From Candidatus Synoicihabitans palmerolidicus (GTDB taxonomy: Bacteria; Verrucomicrobiota; Verrucomicrobiia; Opitutales; Opitutaceae), in the NCBI GenBank assembly GCA_020809425.1, contig JAGGDC010000004.1, forward strand, positions 124,001 through 188,000: 64,000 nt of DNA, given 5' to 3'. A program made the translations under genes and the position numbers. The notes below the pieces were generated by a model. It ran no database searches. It was not told the DNA's origin and saw only the letters and a list, made by a program, of their open reading frames with translations. This document shows, one piece after another, positions 29,130 to 39,883 of this stretch (positions within the stretch are counted from its first letter, which is position 1; every line of letters begins with the position of its first letter).

Positions 29130-30851
29130 TACCTGATGTCACCAACGCCCAATACTTCCTCGGTGCCGGACTCCTCCTGCTGGGCGTCACGGCCTGGGCC
29201 TGGCGTACACAGTGCCCAAGGATGGGCTGTTCAGTATGTTCGCCGTCAAAGCGGCCTCCCTCGCCGCCATCGCCCAATAGGACGCCCGCACGCTCTGGAT
29301 CGCGTTGGCTGTTGAGGCCTTCGTCCTGCTCGCCGCGGCCCAACGCACCAACCGCCTCGCCTTGCGGGTGACCGCTCTCGTCGCCTGGGTCGTTTCCTTG
29401 GTGTTTTACGCCCAGGACCTTCCCCTCCTCCAAGGCACGATGATTTCTCCCGCCGGCCTCGCGGTGCTGCTCTATTTCATGGCCAGTATCGCGATTCTTG
29501 AATGGTTCTCCCGCCAATGGCACGCCGAAGATGCGCCCAACCTTTCAGCCCAGGGGTATCCTCGGACTCGCCGGTGCCCTGCCCATCATTTTGGCCGCTC
29601 GCGTCGTCTTCAACGAACCGTGGGCTCCGCTCGCTGGCTTCGGCCTCACGGTAGTTCTCGGACTCATGGCTTGGCGGGCTCGAGCTCGCACCGCGTTGCC
29701 CGGTGCCGCCATCGCCCTGCTCTTCGGCCACCTCTCCGTGCAGTTGTTTAATGACGCCCAGGGGAGCCTGACTGGGTTGTGGCTCGGAGCCCTGCCCTTG
29801 GCGCCTCATCCATCGCCGCCGCCTGGATCACCGAAAAAAACCTCTGCCGCCCAGGCGACCAATCCCCCATTAATCAAACCCGCGCAGTGGATCCTCACCT
29901 TGCTGGGGCACAGCACCTTCGCCGGCGCTTTGCTCCAGTCCCTGCCATCCTCTCCGGCCCTGGCGATCTCGACAACCACCGGCCTGCTGATCGCCGCCGC
30001 CGGCGCCCACCGGCAACGCCCCCAATTCACCGTCGCCGGGTTGTGTAGTCTGGCGTTCAGCTACGTGCTCTACCGCACGCACCTTCACCTGGGCCTGCAA
30101 CCGACCGGCGAACCTGTTTGGCTCGCCGCCGCCGCCAGTGTCACCGTTTTCTGGATACTATCTCGCCGCCCATGATAGCCCTGAGCTCCCCGCCGCCCGG
30201 TGGTTGGTCGCCTTCGCCGGGGTCCCCTTGATCTGGCTCGCCGTTCACCACCACCTGTACCCTCCGACATCCGCATTGGCCATCAGCGGGGTAATGCTGC
30301 TGTTCACCTTCCTCGCCATCCGACTGCGCACCGGCGTCGCATTCGCCACGGCCAGCGTCCTCGGCTTTCTGGTCACCTTTTACTTCTTTACCCATCACGC
30401 CTGGATGCAGGGCGAACCCGCCGTGATGACACTGACGACCGTGGTCTTGCTGGTGACTGTCTTCGCCGGTCAACCCTTGGTCGGCTTGCGCTTCAGCCCT
30501 TGGGTTCCCGCTCCCACCGCCCGCCTTTGGCGTATCGCACACGTGGTCATGGCCGGCCTCCTCATCACTAGATTTTCCCTGGATTAGGGCGCCGCATGGG
30601 CCCACTACGGTAGCGTCCTTTGGACCCTCGGCGGTATCCTCGGTCTCGCGTTCCGCGCCCGCTCTCATCGAATGACCGGCCTCGTGCTGCTCGCCCTCTG
30701 TATTCCCCGCGTCTTCATCTACGATATCGAAGAGGCCAAATATCGCATAGCCGCCTTTATCGTGCTCGGACTTCTCCTCCTTTGGGTGGGGTTTTCTTAT
30801 CAGCAATTTCGCCATCTCATCGAGAGCTCGAACGACCCTAAAACGCCCGAG
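29130..30851 (+). pseudogene. Polytopic membrane protein remnant (DUF2339-like)
   Basis: A long series of hydrophobic helices continues across at least three frames: AQYFLGAGLLLLGVTAWAWR, ALAVEAFVLLAAAQRTNRLA, then ILGLAGALPIILAARVVFNE and LPGAAIALLFGHLSVQLF, then WLVAFAGVPLIWLAVHHHLY. An in-frame TAG at 30585 interrupts SLD stop GAAWAHYGSVLWTLGG. The end, FIYDIEEAKYRIAAFIVLGL, is like the C-terminus of DUF2339 proteins. The 5' part is missing at the IS end. The family name is from general pattern, not from a decisive motif. Confidence 0.55.
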
Positions 30852-30918
30852 CAGGAAGCGAACCTTGTAACGTCTCGGTGCGCCTGCTGGGTCCTCGACC
30901 AAAAATACTCCCATACAG

Positions 30919-30940
30919 TATGTAAAGCTAGCTTTACATA
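30919..30940. promoter_or_regulatory. Perfect 22-bp palindromic operator before the XRE cassette
   Basis: TATGTAAAGCTAGCTTTACATA is its own reverse complement. A further half-site GCTTTACA begins at 30951, 20 bp on. The palindrome ends 27 bp before the start of the membrane gene, where a repressor would act, and probably binds the XRE protein encoded at 31408. Confidence 0.8.
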
Positions 30941-30967
30941 TGACAAGGTCGCTTTACACTTAGCGAC

Positions 30968-31411
30968 ATGACTCAAGAAAACACATCTGAGCTGGAACCG
31001 CGTGAATCCCGGATCTCCAAATGCAAAACCCACATGAGCGCCAACGTCTGGCTGTTTGTGACCACCGCGACCTACTTGGTGACGCTTTTCGTCCGCCAGG
31101 ACCATAAGGATTGGCCACCCGCCTTCCTGGTCACACTGGCCTTGCTGCCCCTGCTCCCGGGCTTGATTTACCTTCGCCAACTCTGGGGGTCGTTCAAAGC
31201 CTTGGACGAATTACAGCGTCGTATGCAACTGGAAGCATGGGGCCTCGCCATGGCGGGCACCGTGGTCGTCAGCACGACGATGAACCTACGCAACGCAAAT
31301 GGCGTTGGATTCGAAAACTACCCTCACGGTCTCGAAATCGACGGCGTCTACATCACAATGTTTATGCTCTGGAGCATCGGCACCGGCATCGCAACTGCCT
31401 GCTACCGGTGA
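30968..31411 (+). CDS. Small membrane protein paired with XRE regulator
   Basis: A 147-residue protein with four hydrophobic helices: near residues 26-42 (VWLFVTTATYLVTLFV), 50-70, 90-105 and 128-145 (YITMFMLWSIGTG). Between the second and third helix is the charged segment FKALDELQRRMQLEA, which is characteristic of small membrane proteins found beside short XRE regulators. No catalytic motif. The last codon overlaps the GTG start of the regulator gene. The gene is intact and has its own operator. Function unknown; membrane stress or signalling roles are only speculation. Confidence 0.75.
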   Translation: MTQENTSELEPRESRISKCKTHMSANVWLFVTTATYLVTLFVRQDHKDWPPAFLVTLALLPLLPGLIYLRQLWGSFKALDELQRRMQLEAWGLAMAGTVVVSTTMNLRNANGVGFENYPHGLEIDGVYITMFMLWSIGTGIATACYR

Positions 31412-31599
31412 AAAACCAACTCCGCGAACTTCGCGCCGCCTTCAAATGGTCCCAAAGCGACCTCGGGGCCCAATTGGGTGTCTCGCGCCAAACCATTAAC
31501 GCAATCGAGACCGGGAAATATGACCCCAGCCTGCCGCTGGCGTTCAAACTGGCTCGCTTGTTCGAAAAACCGATCGAGGAAATCTTTACCGACCAATAG
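31408..31599 (+). CDS. Short XRE-family transcriptional regulator
   Basis: A 63-residue, single-domain HTH protein: NQLRELRAAFKWSQSDLGAQ, LGVSRQTINAIETGKYDPSL, then LAFKLARLFEKPIEEIF. These are canonical XRE helices with the recognition helix at SRQTINAIE. The GTG at 31408 overlaps the upstream stop (GTGA), so the two genes are coupled. It ends in TAG. The perfect palindrome at 30919 is the obvious candidate operator, giving autoregulation. Confidence 0.88.
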   Translation: MKNQLRELRAAFKWSQSDLGAQLGVSRQTINAIETGKYDPSLPLAFKLARLFEKPIEEIFTDQ

Positions 31600-31640
31600 G
31601 TACTCGCATGAGGTCGCGATCGCGCCAGCGATACGGCGAC

Positions 31641-32783
31641 TCAACCCGCCCGCGTGTACTTCTTGTTCAGCCGCACATCCATCCAGACCGCGATAACCAG
31701 CACCGTGCCACGCGCGATGAATTTGATCGCCGGATCGGCCGAAATCAGCGTCAGGCCGTTGATCAAACTCGCCATGATCAGCGACCCAAACATCACCCCC
31801 ATCACCGTGCCGCGTCCCCCCTTGAGGCTGACTCCGCCGATGACACAGGCCGCAATGGCATCCAACTCCATCAACTGCCCCACGGCCGTCGTCGAATAAC
31901 CCGTCTTCGCCGTTTGCAAAAATCCCGTGATCGCCACCAACGCCCCGGCGATCGCAAAGGCCGTGATAACGGTGCGATTGACCGGCACGCCGGACACAAA
32001 CGCCGCCTCCTCGTTTCCTCCGATCGCATACAGGTAGCGCCCAAAGGACGTGTGCTGCGTCAGCACGTAGACGCCAAACGCGATGCCGCACAGGATGATC
32101 ACCGACATCGGCACGCCGCGAAACATGTTTAACACCACCACCACAATGAACAGCCCGATGACCTTCATCATGAATTTGTAGAACGCGACCCCAGCATCCT
32201 CGACTTCGAAGTTATGACGCTTCCGCGACGCGCGCCCCTTGAGCGTCGCCACCGCCAAAGCAGCCGAAGCTCCGAACGCCAGCAGATAACCTCCCAGCTC
32301 CGACAAGTAAAAATCCGTCAGCAGCGAATAGAGGTTGGTTTCCCCACCGAGCACCACGGGCACGGTCGATACGTCGATGACCAACCAAAAAATACCCTTA
32401 AAAATCAGCAGTCCCCCCAGCGTGATAATAAACGCGGGGATCTTCTGGGAGACGATGAACTTACCCATCCCGGCCCACAGCAAAATCGCCGCGACCAGGG
32501 ACACGCCGAACGCTGCCAGTATCGGCCAACCAAACCAAGTCGTCAATACCGCCGCCAACCCTCCAAACAACCCCACCCCGCTGCCAATCGCCAAGTCAAT
32601 GTGGCCGCACAGAATAACGAGCAACACGCCGAGGGCCGCGACCGCTGTCGTCGACACCTCAATGGCGAGCAACGAGAGATTGCGTGACTCGATGAAGCTC
32701 GGCGAAAGCACGGTGAAGAATCCCCAAATGCCAACAATGGCCAGGAAGAGCGAAAAGTCGCGTAGGGATAATGTCTTAATCAT
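31641..32783 (-). CDS. xylH: Xylose-type sugar ABC transporter permease
   Basis: The membrane component of a CUT2-type sugar importer. The 380-residue product has about ten hydrophobic helices, the opening segment SPSFIESRNLSLLAIEV, CGHIDLAIGSGVGLFGG in the second helix pair, and the coupling loop YAIGGNEEAAFVSGVPV. The C-terminal block IGGVSLKGGRGTVMGVMFG is typical. Length agrees with XylH (about 390). Its start overlaps the ATPase gene stop by four bases, so it is the last gene of a three-gene operon. Xylose as substrate is inferred from the binding protein. Confidence 0.9.
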   Translation of the reverse strand: MIKTLSLRDFSLFLAIVGIWGFFTVLSPSFIESRNLSLLAIEVSTTAVAALGVLLVILCGHIDLAIGSGVGLFGGLAAVLTTWFGWPILAAFGVSLVAAILLWAGMGKFIVSQKIPAFIITLGGLLIFKGIFWLVIDVSTVPVVLGGETNLYSLLTDFYLSELGGYLLAFGASAALAVATLKGRASRKRHNFEVEDAGVAFYKFMMKVIGLFIVVVVLNMFRGVPMSVIILCGIAFGVYVLTQHTSFGRYLYAIGGNEEAAFVSGVPVNRTVITAFAIAGALVAITGFLQTAKTGYSTTAVGQLMELDAIAACVIGGVSLKGGRGTVMGVMFGSLIMASLINGLTLISADPAIKFIARGTVLVIAVWMDVRLNKKYTRAG

Positions 32784-34318
32784 GAGAAAGGGGAGGGGGA
32801 AGCGCTGGCTCCGATTGCCGCGGCGAGCAATGTTTCCTGCGAGAAGTCCGCCCGCTCAAAGGTCCCTCCGACGCGACCTTCCGCCAATATGATGATGCGG
32901 TCACTGAGGCCCATGAGTTCGCGCATCTCACTGGAACCCAACACCACCGCCGTGCCGTTGGCCTTGAGAGTGTTGATCAATTCGTAGACTTCGAGTTTGG
33001 CTCCGACGTCAATGCCGCGCGTGGGTTCATCGAGAAAAATCACGTCGGGCTTGCACAACAGGGCCTTGCCCAAAACGACCTTTTGTTGATTGCCGCCCGA
33101 AAGGGTTCCCGTCTCGGTCTCAATGGTCGGGGCCTTGACGCGAAGTTGACGGGAAATCTCTTCGTTGCGCCGCACTTCCTGATTCATGTCCACCATGCCG
33201 CAGGAACGCGTCACCTTGCCGAGGGACGACAGGCTGAAGTTAAAGCTGTTGCTCTGGTCGAGCACGAGACCGTAACGCTTGCGGTCCTCCGGGACCATGA
33301 CGAGCCCCGCTCGGATCGACTCCTGAGGAGTGCCCGGCGTGAAAGGTCGGCCCTTGTAACTCACCGTGCCACCGGTCCGCGTGCCATCGGCGCCCAACAC
33401 ATTCATGAGTAGCTCGGCGCGCCCTGCCCCCATGAACCCACCCAGCCCCAGTATCTCTCCCCGTCGCAGCTGCCAGGATACGGATTTCACCCACTCCCGC
33501 CCATCCTCATCCTTAACCGTGAGGTTCTCCACGCACAGGACCTCCTCCCCGATCTCGCCCGGAACAAACGGAAACAGATCCTCGATCTCGCGCCCCACCA
33601 TGTTACGAATGACTTCGTTCTGGTCGGTCGCCTTAGCGTCGAACGTGACGATGCTCTTGCCATCCCGCAACACGGTGATGCGATCACTGATCGCGAAGAC
33701 TTCGTCGAGCTTGTGCGAGATATAAATGCAAGCGATGCCGCGACTGCAGATCTCACGCACCATCTCGAGTAAAATCTCCACCTCGCGCTCCGTGAGCGCC
33801 GCAGTGGGTTCGTCGAGGATGAGAATGTGCGACTCCTTCTTCAACGCCTTCACGATCTCGACGAGCTGTTGCTTGCCCACCCCGAGATTACCCACCCGCT
33901 CAACCGGATCGATATCGATGCCGAAACGACCCAGCAGCTCGGACGCGTCGGCATACATCTTATCCCAATCGATACACCCAAACTTCGTGGGCTCATGACC
34001 GAGGTAAACATTCTCGGCGACAGTCATGTCGCTCACCAATGCGAGCTCCTGGTAAATCACCGCCACCCCCGCCGCCTCCGCATCGGCGATCCCCGTAAAC
34101 TTCGCCTCCACGTCATCGACATAGAATGCACCGTCATAAGTCCCCGTCCTCCAGATGCCGGAAAGCGTCTTGATCAGGGTCGACTTGCCAGCCCCGTTTT
34201 CGCCGCATAGCGAATGCACCTCCCCTTGACGCAGGTCGAAGCTCACATTCTCCAGCGCTTTGACGCCGGGAAAGGTCTTGGTGATGTTTTCGGCGCGAAG
34301 GACAACAGAAACGGGCAT
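32780..34318 (-). CDS. xylG: Xylose-type sugar ABC transporter ATPase (two ABC domains)
   Basis: The 512-residue protein has the duplicated ABC layout of CUT2 importers. The first domain has Walker A GENGAGKSTLIKTLSG, a YQELALVSDMTVAENVYLG Q-loop region and Walker B ILILDEPTAALT. The second domain has the usual degenerate Walker A (GFMGAGRAELLMNVLG), signature LSGGNQQKVVLGKAL and Walker B VIFLDEPTRGID. All motifs are intact. It lies between the binding-protein gene (46 bp away) and the permease gene (overlapping). Confidence 0.93.
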   Translation of the reverse strand: MPVSVVLRAENITKTFPGVKALENVSFDLRQGEVHSLCGENGAGKSTLIKTLSGIWRTGTYDGAFYVDDVEAKFTGIADAEAAGVAVIYQELALVSDMTVAENVYLGHEPTKFGCIDWDKMYADASELLGRFGIDIDPVERVGNLGVGKQQLVEIVKALKKESHILILDEPTAALTEREVEILLEMVREICSRGIACIYISHKLDEVFAISDRITVLRDGKSIVTFDAKATDQNEVIRNMVGREIEDLFPFVPGEIGEEVLCVENLTVKDEDGREWVKSVSWQLRRGEILGLGGFMGAGRAELLMNVLGADGTRTGGTVSYKGRPFTPGTPQESIRAGLVMVPEDRKRYGLVLDQSNSFNFSLSSLGKVTRSCGMVDMNQEVRRNEEISRQLRVKAPTIETETGTLSGGNQQKVVLGKALLCKPDVIFLDEPTRGIDVGAKLEVYELINTLKANGTAVVLGSSEMRELMGLSDRIIILAEGRVGGTFERADFSQETLLAAAIGASASPSPFS

Positions 34319-34364
34319 GGGGTGAAGGAGGGGTCCCGTTAAACGATTTCAAGAAATCAGAGAA

Positions 34365-35450
34365 TCAGGGCCGCGTCGGGCGCTCGTTTTCAGGGATGGT
34401 CTTGTAGACTTCGTCGAAGGAGTGGAAGTGCTCCGCAATGATCGTCTCCATCATGTTCTCCTTGGTGACGTTGTGGATCTCAGCCACGGCCATCGGGATC
34501 ATCCTGGCCTTGTTGTCGATTTCGGCAGGCACCACCAGAGACTTACCGGTGGCAAGTTTCATCGCCATCTCGGCCACCATGCGAGCGAGCAAGCGCAATG
34601 GCTTGTAAACAGTCTGGTCCTGGGTGCCCGCCACGATGCGCTGGCAGGCCACCAAGTCAGCATCCTGACCGGTCACCACCACTTTGCCGCTCAACCCCTC
34701 TTCTTCGAGCGCCTTGACGGCACCGTTCGCAAGTACATCCGCCGAAGCGAGGATGCCATGGATGTCGTGGCCGTGCAGCGTGATGGCGGCATTCACGATG
34801 CGCTTCGCGTTCACGCCTTCCCAGTTGTCACACCAGTCCTCGTGAATGATCTCGATTTCATCCGCCGCGACCAACGGCATAAGCACTTGATCCTGGCCCT
34901 CTTTGAAAAAGAACGAGTTGTTGTCGGTCTTCGCGCCGAGTAGGCGCACGATCTTGGGCTTCTTGATCCCCTTGGCTTTTAGGGTCTCCACCAAATAGGT
35001 GGCCTGCAGCACACCCACTTTCACATTATCGAACGTCGCGTAAACGTCGAGATTGGCGGTGCCGGTGATCAAGCGATCGTAGCTGATGGTGGGAATGCCC
35101 TCCGCATGCGCCATATCGACTCCCTTGGCCATGACGGCTCCATCATGCGGGATAATGACCATCGCCGCGACCCCTTGGGTGATCAGCGCTTCAACGTCCT
35201 TGATCTGCTGCGTGTCATTGCTGTCGGCCACCCGCACGGTTACCTCCCCCCCTAATTCCTCGATCCGCTGCGTAAAGGCCGCTTGGTCCTTCTTCCAGCG
35301 TGGTCCTCGGGTCTCATCCATCGACAGCCCGATCAATATCTTGCGATTCTCCGCCTCCACGACGTCACCGGATCCACGCTTCGACAGCAGCAGCCCAAAC
35401 GCCACGCACATGGCCAGACACATAAGAAGTAAACCGATTCGTAATCTCAT
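34365..35450 (-). CDS. xylF: Xylose-type periplasmic sugar-binding protein
   Basis: The 361-residue product starts with a signal or anchor helix (IGLLLMCLAMCVAFGLLLS) and a periplasmic-binding fold of the Peripla_BP_4 type. Segments IGLSMDETRGPRWKKDQAAF, VIIPHDGAVMAKGVDMA and SYDRLITGTANLDVYATFDN line up with E. coli XylF, including the Arg and Asp residues that contact sugar. It is the first gene of the operon, so the promoter should lie in 35451-35684. Ribose or other pentoses cannot be excluded as ligand. Confidence 0.88.
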   Translation of the reverse strand: MRLRIGLLLMCLAMCVAFGLLLSKRGSGDVVEAENRKILIGLSMDETRGPRWKKDQAAFTQRIEELGGEVTVRVADSNDTQQIKDVEALITQGVAAMVIIPHDGAVMAKGVDMAHAEGIPTISYDRLITGTANLDVYATFDNVKVGVLQATYLVETLKAKGIKKPKIVRLLGAKTDNNSFFFKEGQDQVLMPLVAADEIEIIHEDWCDNWEGVNAKRIVNAAITLHGHDIHGILASADVLANGAVKALEEEGLSGKVVVTGQDADLVACQRIVAGTQDQTVYKPLRLLARMVAEMAMKLATGKSLVVPAEIDNKARMIPMAVAEIHNVTKENMMETIIAEHFHSFDEVYKTIPENERPTRP

Positions 35451-35684
35451 AATGGTAAATGCTGGGTAAAGCTAACGCGGCCCACTCGGAGTACTAGCCG
35501 ACTAGGGACCGAAGTGTTATTACAAGTAGAAGCGAGATGTTCTCGGCGCAACAAGATTTTCATAAACCGATGTTGCATCATGACAAAATAGCGCGCCCGA
35601 GCCCACCATTCGCTTTACGCGCCCACCATAACTCTCTGCCAATCTTTATCTGCCATCCCGCCCCGTCGAGCCTTCCCCTGCTTC
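35451..35684. promoter_or_regulatory. Divergent intergenic region between xylF-like and sulfatase genes
   Basis: About 230 bases with no gene. It should hold the promoters for the xylFGH-like operon (leftward) and the sulfatase (rightward). I see no convincing operator palindrome; CTCGGAGTACTAGCCGA near 35486 is only weakly symmetric. Confidence 0.4.
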
Positions 35685-37119
35685 ATGAAAAAATACCCCG
35701 CCTGCTGCTTATCGCCCTGGTCTGCAACGCCGTCCTGAACGGTTGCTCGGCCTCAGCTCTCGCCGTCTCACCCGAGCCCGCGGCACATCCCAATATCGTC
35801 GTTATACTATATACCGACGATCTGGGTTATGGTGATGTGGGGTGCTTTGGTGCGACTGACATCAAAACCCCTCACATCGATCGGCTCGCCGCCGACGGCA
35901 TCAAGTTCACCGACTTTTACTCCGCTTCCGCCGTCTGCACCCCCTCTCGGGCCGCCCTGCTCACCGGGCGCATCCCTCAACGCATGGGCATCACGGGGGT
36001 GTTCTTCCCCGATTCCTTTACCGGCATGCCCACCACCGGATACACCATGGCCCAAATGCTGCGCGACCGCGGCTACGCCACCGGGGTGGTCGGCAAATGG
36101 CACCTCGGCCATCACCACCGCTTCCTTCCGCTGCAGCGGGGTTTCGATGAATACTGCGGCATGCCCTACTCCAATGACATGACGAGCGCAGTTTACCTCG
36201 AGGGCAACGACGTGGCCGACTTCACCCCCGACCAACACTACACCACCCGCACCTACACTGAGAAAGCGACCGGCTTCATCGACCGCAATCACCCCTTTCC
36301 CCTCTACCTCGCCCACAACATGCCGCACGTACTCGATCTACGCTTCGCCCGAATTCGAGGGCACCTCGGACCGCGGACTCTACGGTGACGTGATCCAGGA
36401 AATCGATTGGAGCGTAGGCCAGATCATCGCCTCGCTCCATGAAACACGACTTACTGCCCAACACGCTCATCGTCTTCACCAGCGATAACGGGCCCTGGCA
36501 CGTCATGCGCGATCATGGCGGCTCCGCCGGCGGCCTGCGTGAAGGCAAAATGTTTACCTTCGACGGCGGCATGCGGGTGCCCACCGTCGCCATGTGGCCC
36601 GCCGGCATCAAACCCGGCCAAACCTATCGCGACGTGGCGGTCATGACCGATTGGATGACGACCGTCGCTGAAATCACCGGTGCCTCTCTACCCGACGACC
36701 GGACCTACGACGGCGAAACCCTCGTCCCCGTATTTAGCGGTGAGGGCTCCCGCGCCGGCAACACGTTCCTCTACTACAATGCCGACAACATGGCCCTCGA
36801 AGGCTTCCGCGAGGGTGACTGGAAAATCAAGCTGCCCTACAAGGGCTTCCCCGGCGCGCGCTACAAACGCAAGGTCGCCCCTCACCCGCTTCTCCTGATC
36901 AACTTGCGCGAAGATCCGGGTGAGTTGCACAACCTCGCTGCACAGATGCCGGAAAAGGTCGAAACCATGCTCGCGGCCATGAATGCCGATCACGCCACCA
37001 AGCTTCCGTTCCCTCCGCGTATCCCTCTCCGGAGCCCGGCCGACGAAACTCATTACCAGCATTTGAACGAAAAATACGGTAAAAAATCTGGGATTACTAG
37101 GGTATTTCTAGAAATATAG
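35685..37119 (+). pseudogene. Type I sulfatase (formylglycine-dependent), broken
   Basis: The start ATGAAAAAA has six A where seven are needed to enter the lipoprotein signal frame RLLLIALVCNAVLNGC. The sulfatase core then reads YTDDLGYGDVGCFGA (metal-binding Asp pair), SAVCTPSRAALLTGR (the Cys converted to formylglycine) and GVVGKWHLGHHHRF. Near 36335 and near 36440 the frame changes; the intervening stretch still reads SPEFEGTSDRGLYGDVIQEI. The C-terminal part has TLIVFTSDNGPWH with the Asp-Asn pair and GGMRVPTVAMWP. Such enzymes remove sulfate esters from polysaccharides such as carrageenan or fucoidan. Confidence 0.85.
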
Positions 37120-37279
37120 ACTGGGCCAGCGGGAGAGTGAAAGGGTGCTCGGCCCAGGCGACTGAGGTGGAGGCGGGTCAGCGGCCCGTGCCGCCGAGGG
37201 CAACGCAGGCCCTGTGTCCTTTCTCACTCCCTCATAGCGCATCAGCCGTGGCCGGGTTTATTTCCCAGACGCACCCTAA
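37120..37279. other. Short gap between sulfatase and IS701 element
   Basis: No gene. GGGAGAGTGAAAGG and CCTTTCTCACTCCC about 60 bases apart form an imperfect inverted repeat. Confidence 0.4.
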
Positions 37280-38772
37280 TTCTACTTAGTTAAATGTTTG
37301 ACAGAACTAGAAGAGGCGACAGATGAGGAACTCATCAGTCCGTTGGTCATCGGGGGGGGCTAGCCCTGCGGGCCGAAGAAAAAAATGACATTGCCGCCCT
37401 AAAAGATGCGGCCCGTATGTTCGTGGAATTTTGCCACTCTATTCACCGCACTTCATCGGCCGGGGGATGAACAGCGTGGGGCACGCGCGCCACTACCTCA
37501 GTGGGCTGCTGGGCACGCAGCGGCGAAAAAACCTTGAGGTAATCGGGCAGGATGTGAAAGGCAGTGATTATCAAGGTCTTGAGCGGTTCATCAGTTCATC
37601 GCTATGGGATCACCACTCGTTGATGGACCAAGTGGCCTGCGACGCCAACGCATTGCTCGGCGATGAAAAACTTGCCGGTCTGTATATCGACGAGAGAAGT
37701 TTTTTGAAAAAGGGCCACGCGTCGGTGGGAGTGCAGCGCCAATGGTCCGGGCGGGCGGGCAAGGTTGAGAACTGCCAAGTCGGAGTCTACGCTTGCCTAG
37801 GGCGCGATACGCGGGTGTGCCTGACTGATTTTTGCCTGTATCTGCCGGAGGCGTGGACGCAGGACTCGGCGAGACTGGACAAGGCCAAGGTGCCGGAGCA
37901 ATGCCGCGTGCATAAAACCAGAAACACGAGCAGGCCTGGGAGATGATCGTGCACGCGCGCAAGCAGGGCCTGAGGTTTGGCTGGGTCGGCTTCGACTGCC
38001 TGTATGGCAGCAAGCGCGAGTTGCTCAACGCGGTCGAAGACCTGGGGGAGCGCTTTGTGGGCGATGTGGCCAGGACGACCAAGGTATGGACGCAACAACT
38101 ACAACTGGAGAAACCGCGCGCGGACCGGGGACGACTCGCGAAGAACTATCGGCTCAGCGAGGCCAACACCGCACAGTATCGCAGCGTGGAAGCATTGGCC
38201 CAGGAGCACTTCGAGTCGGCACACCAACGGGTCACATACCGCTCAGGCACCAAGGGGGAGCTGTGGACTCGGATCTGGGTGAGCACCGTATGGGACCTGG
38301 GAGCCAGGCACACAGGAGCCACGAGAGCGTTTACTGATCATCCGACGCGATGCAGATAACAGCTTCAAAATACAGCCTGAGCAACCTGCCGGCCGGCCGG
38401 CCAGTCGTGGGCCCACTATGCCTGGGCACAAGCCCAGCGCTTCTGGATCGAACATGCCTTCCACGAAGCGAAGAGCCAGTTGGGCATGGCACAGTATCAG
38501 GTGCGGGTCTGGCCCGGCTGGCATCATCACATGACCTTGGTTGCCATGGCCATGCTATTTTTTCCCAAAATTATGCACCCAAGTGCATGCCCAGGTCCCG
38601 CTGCTGAGCGTGCGCGACATCACCGAACTGCTCGACTACTATCTGCCTCGTAAGCGCCTCGATGAGGCGGCGATTCTCACCAATATCACCGCCAGGCATC
38701 GGCTCAGAGCACGCGACATCGAGCGGCCGAAAACGCATTCCCGTCGGCCTACCTCCATCTAACTAAGTAGAA
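37280..38772 (+). mobile_element. IS701-family insertion sequence
   Basis: The 1493-bp element begins TTCTACTTAGTTA and ends with the exact reverse complement TAACTAAGTAGAA. It carries one transposase gene on the plus strand, broken by several frameshifts. It separates the end of the sulfatase gene from the FkbM-type gene. No clear target duplication. Confidence 0.8.
37431..38762 (+). pseudogene. IS701-family transposase, frameshifted
   Basis: The N-terminal part has the family blocks ARHYLSGLLGTQRRKNLE, LYIDERSFLKKGHASVGVQR (first catalytic Asp) and GKVENCQVGVYACL, then YLPEAWTQDSARLDKAKVPE. A shift near 37930 leads to GFDCLYGSKRELL with the second Asp. More shifts near 38355-38400 lead to WAHYAWAQAQRFWIEHAFHE, which contains the Glu region, and GWHHHMTLVAMAML. 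The tail LLDYYLPRKRLDEAAILTNI is in yet another frame. It is inactive. Confidence 0.8.
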
Positions 38773-38922
38773 CTAAGTCCCGACCTTAACCGGGTGTTGG
38801 CCCGCTCCACCGAGCACTTGTCCGGAATTTTGAAATCGCCACCACGATCCTCTTCTCCGCAATCTCCGGTCACGCCGTCCGGCGACGCATCCTATCCTCC
38901 GCGTCGCCACATCCCACCACAC

Positions 38923-39766
38923 ATGTTTAATCAGCTCAAAATCCGGCTCGGCCAATGGCGACACAGGTTCAACCAACGCGTACTGCGTCCCCGAGGTTAT
39001 GAGTTGGCCAAACTCGAGGAACTCGCGACGACTCACGTCGGCCCCTTTATCGATTGGGCCGTGCAAGACTTGCCCACCGTGTCCTCCGTCACAAGTGGGA
39101 GCCAATGACGGGACCTTGGCCGATCCGTTAGGGATCCACCGACGCCGGCCCCAATGGCGTAGCTGGTTGGTGGAGCCTCAACCCACCGTGTTTCGAGAAT
39201 TGCAACAAAACACCCGACTCGAACCGGGCACCGTATGCCTGCCCTTCGCCCTCTCGCCGGAAGCGGGCACCCTGCAACTGCACAGGGTTAAGGACTCCTT
39301 CCGTTTCACCCCCCATGGTGCAGCTCATAATTTTTCCGGCCACGCCTCCTCCAATCGCGAAAAACTACTGCAAGAAATCGCCATCATTACCGGCCAGTCG
39401 ACGGTCTCCGACGACTGGTTGGAAACCGTCGAGGTCCCCTGCATTACTTGGGATGAGTTGTTCGACCGCCACGTCGAAGGTATTCCGGACGTGCTCTTGA
39501 TCGACACCGAGGGCATGGATGCGGCCTTGCTCAAAGCGTTCCCTTGGTCGCGATCGGACGCTCGACCAAGAATAATCATATTCGAACATCTCTGGATGAA
39601 CCCTGCGGAGTATCGAAATACCAACGACACATTGCGTCGCGCCAACTATCTGCTGCTGCCGCACACCATCGACACGATCGCGATTCACCAAGATGTCCTC
39701 GATCAGCGCTTCGCCAATCCCATCCCCTTGGCGAATTATGATATCAACTCCAAACTATCAGATTAA
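38923..39766 (+). pseudogene. FkbM-family methyltransferase, frameshifted
   Basis: FkbM enzymes are SAM-dependent O-methyltransferases, often acting on sugars. From ATG 38923 the first 50 residues (LRPRGYELAKLEELATTH) are in one frame. Near 39095 the frame shifts and continues with the SAM motif QVGANDGTLADPL, LVEPQPTVFRELQ and the downstream acidic motif DVLLIDTEGMDAALLKAFPW, all typical. It ends PLANYDINSKLSD with a TAA. One indel near GTCACAAGTGGG is enough to break it. The adjacent IS701 element lies 150 bp upstream. Confidence 0.8.
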
Positions 39767-39883
39767 CCCCGTTGCCCCCGTCGGCCTTGCCCGCGGTCGC
39801 CACTGCTAACTTCTTCGCCCGGCTCAATATCCCATTGCCGCCGCGTAACTGGGTAAACCTACTGCCAACCCATGCGCCATGAC

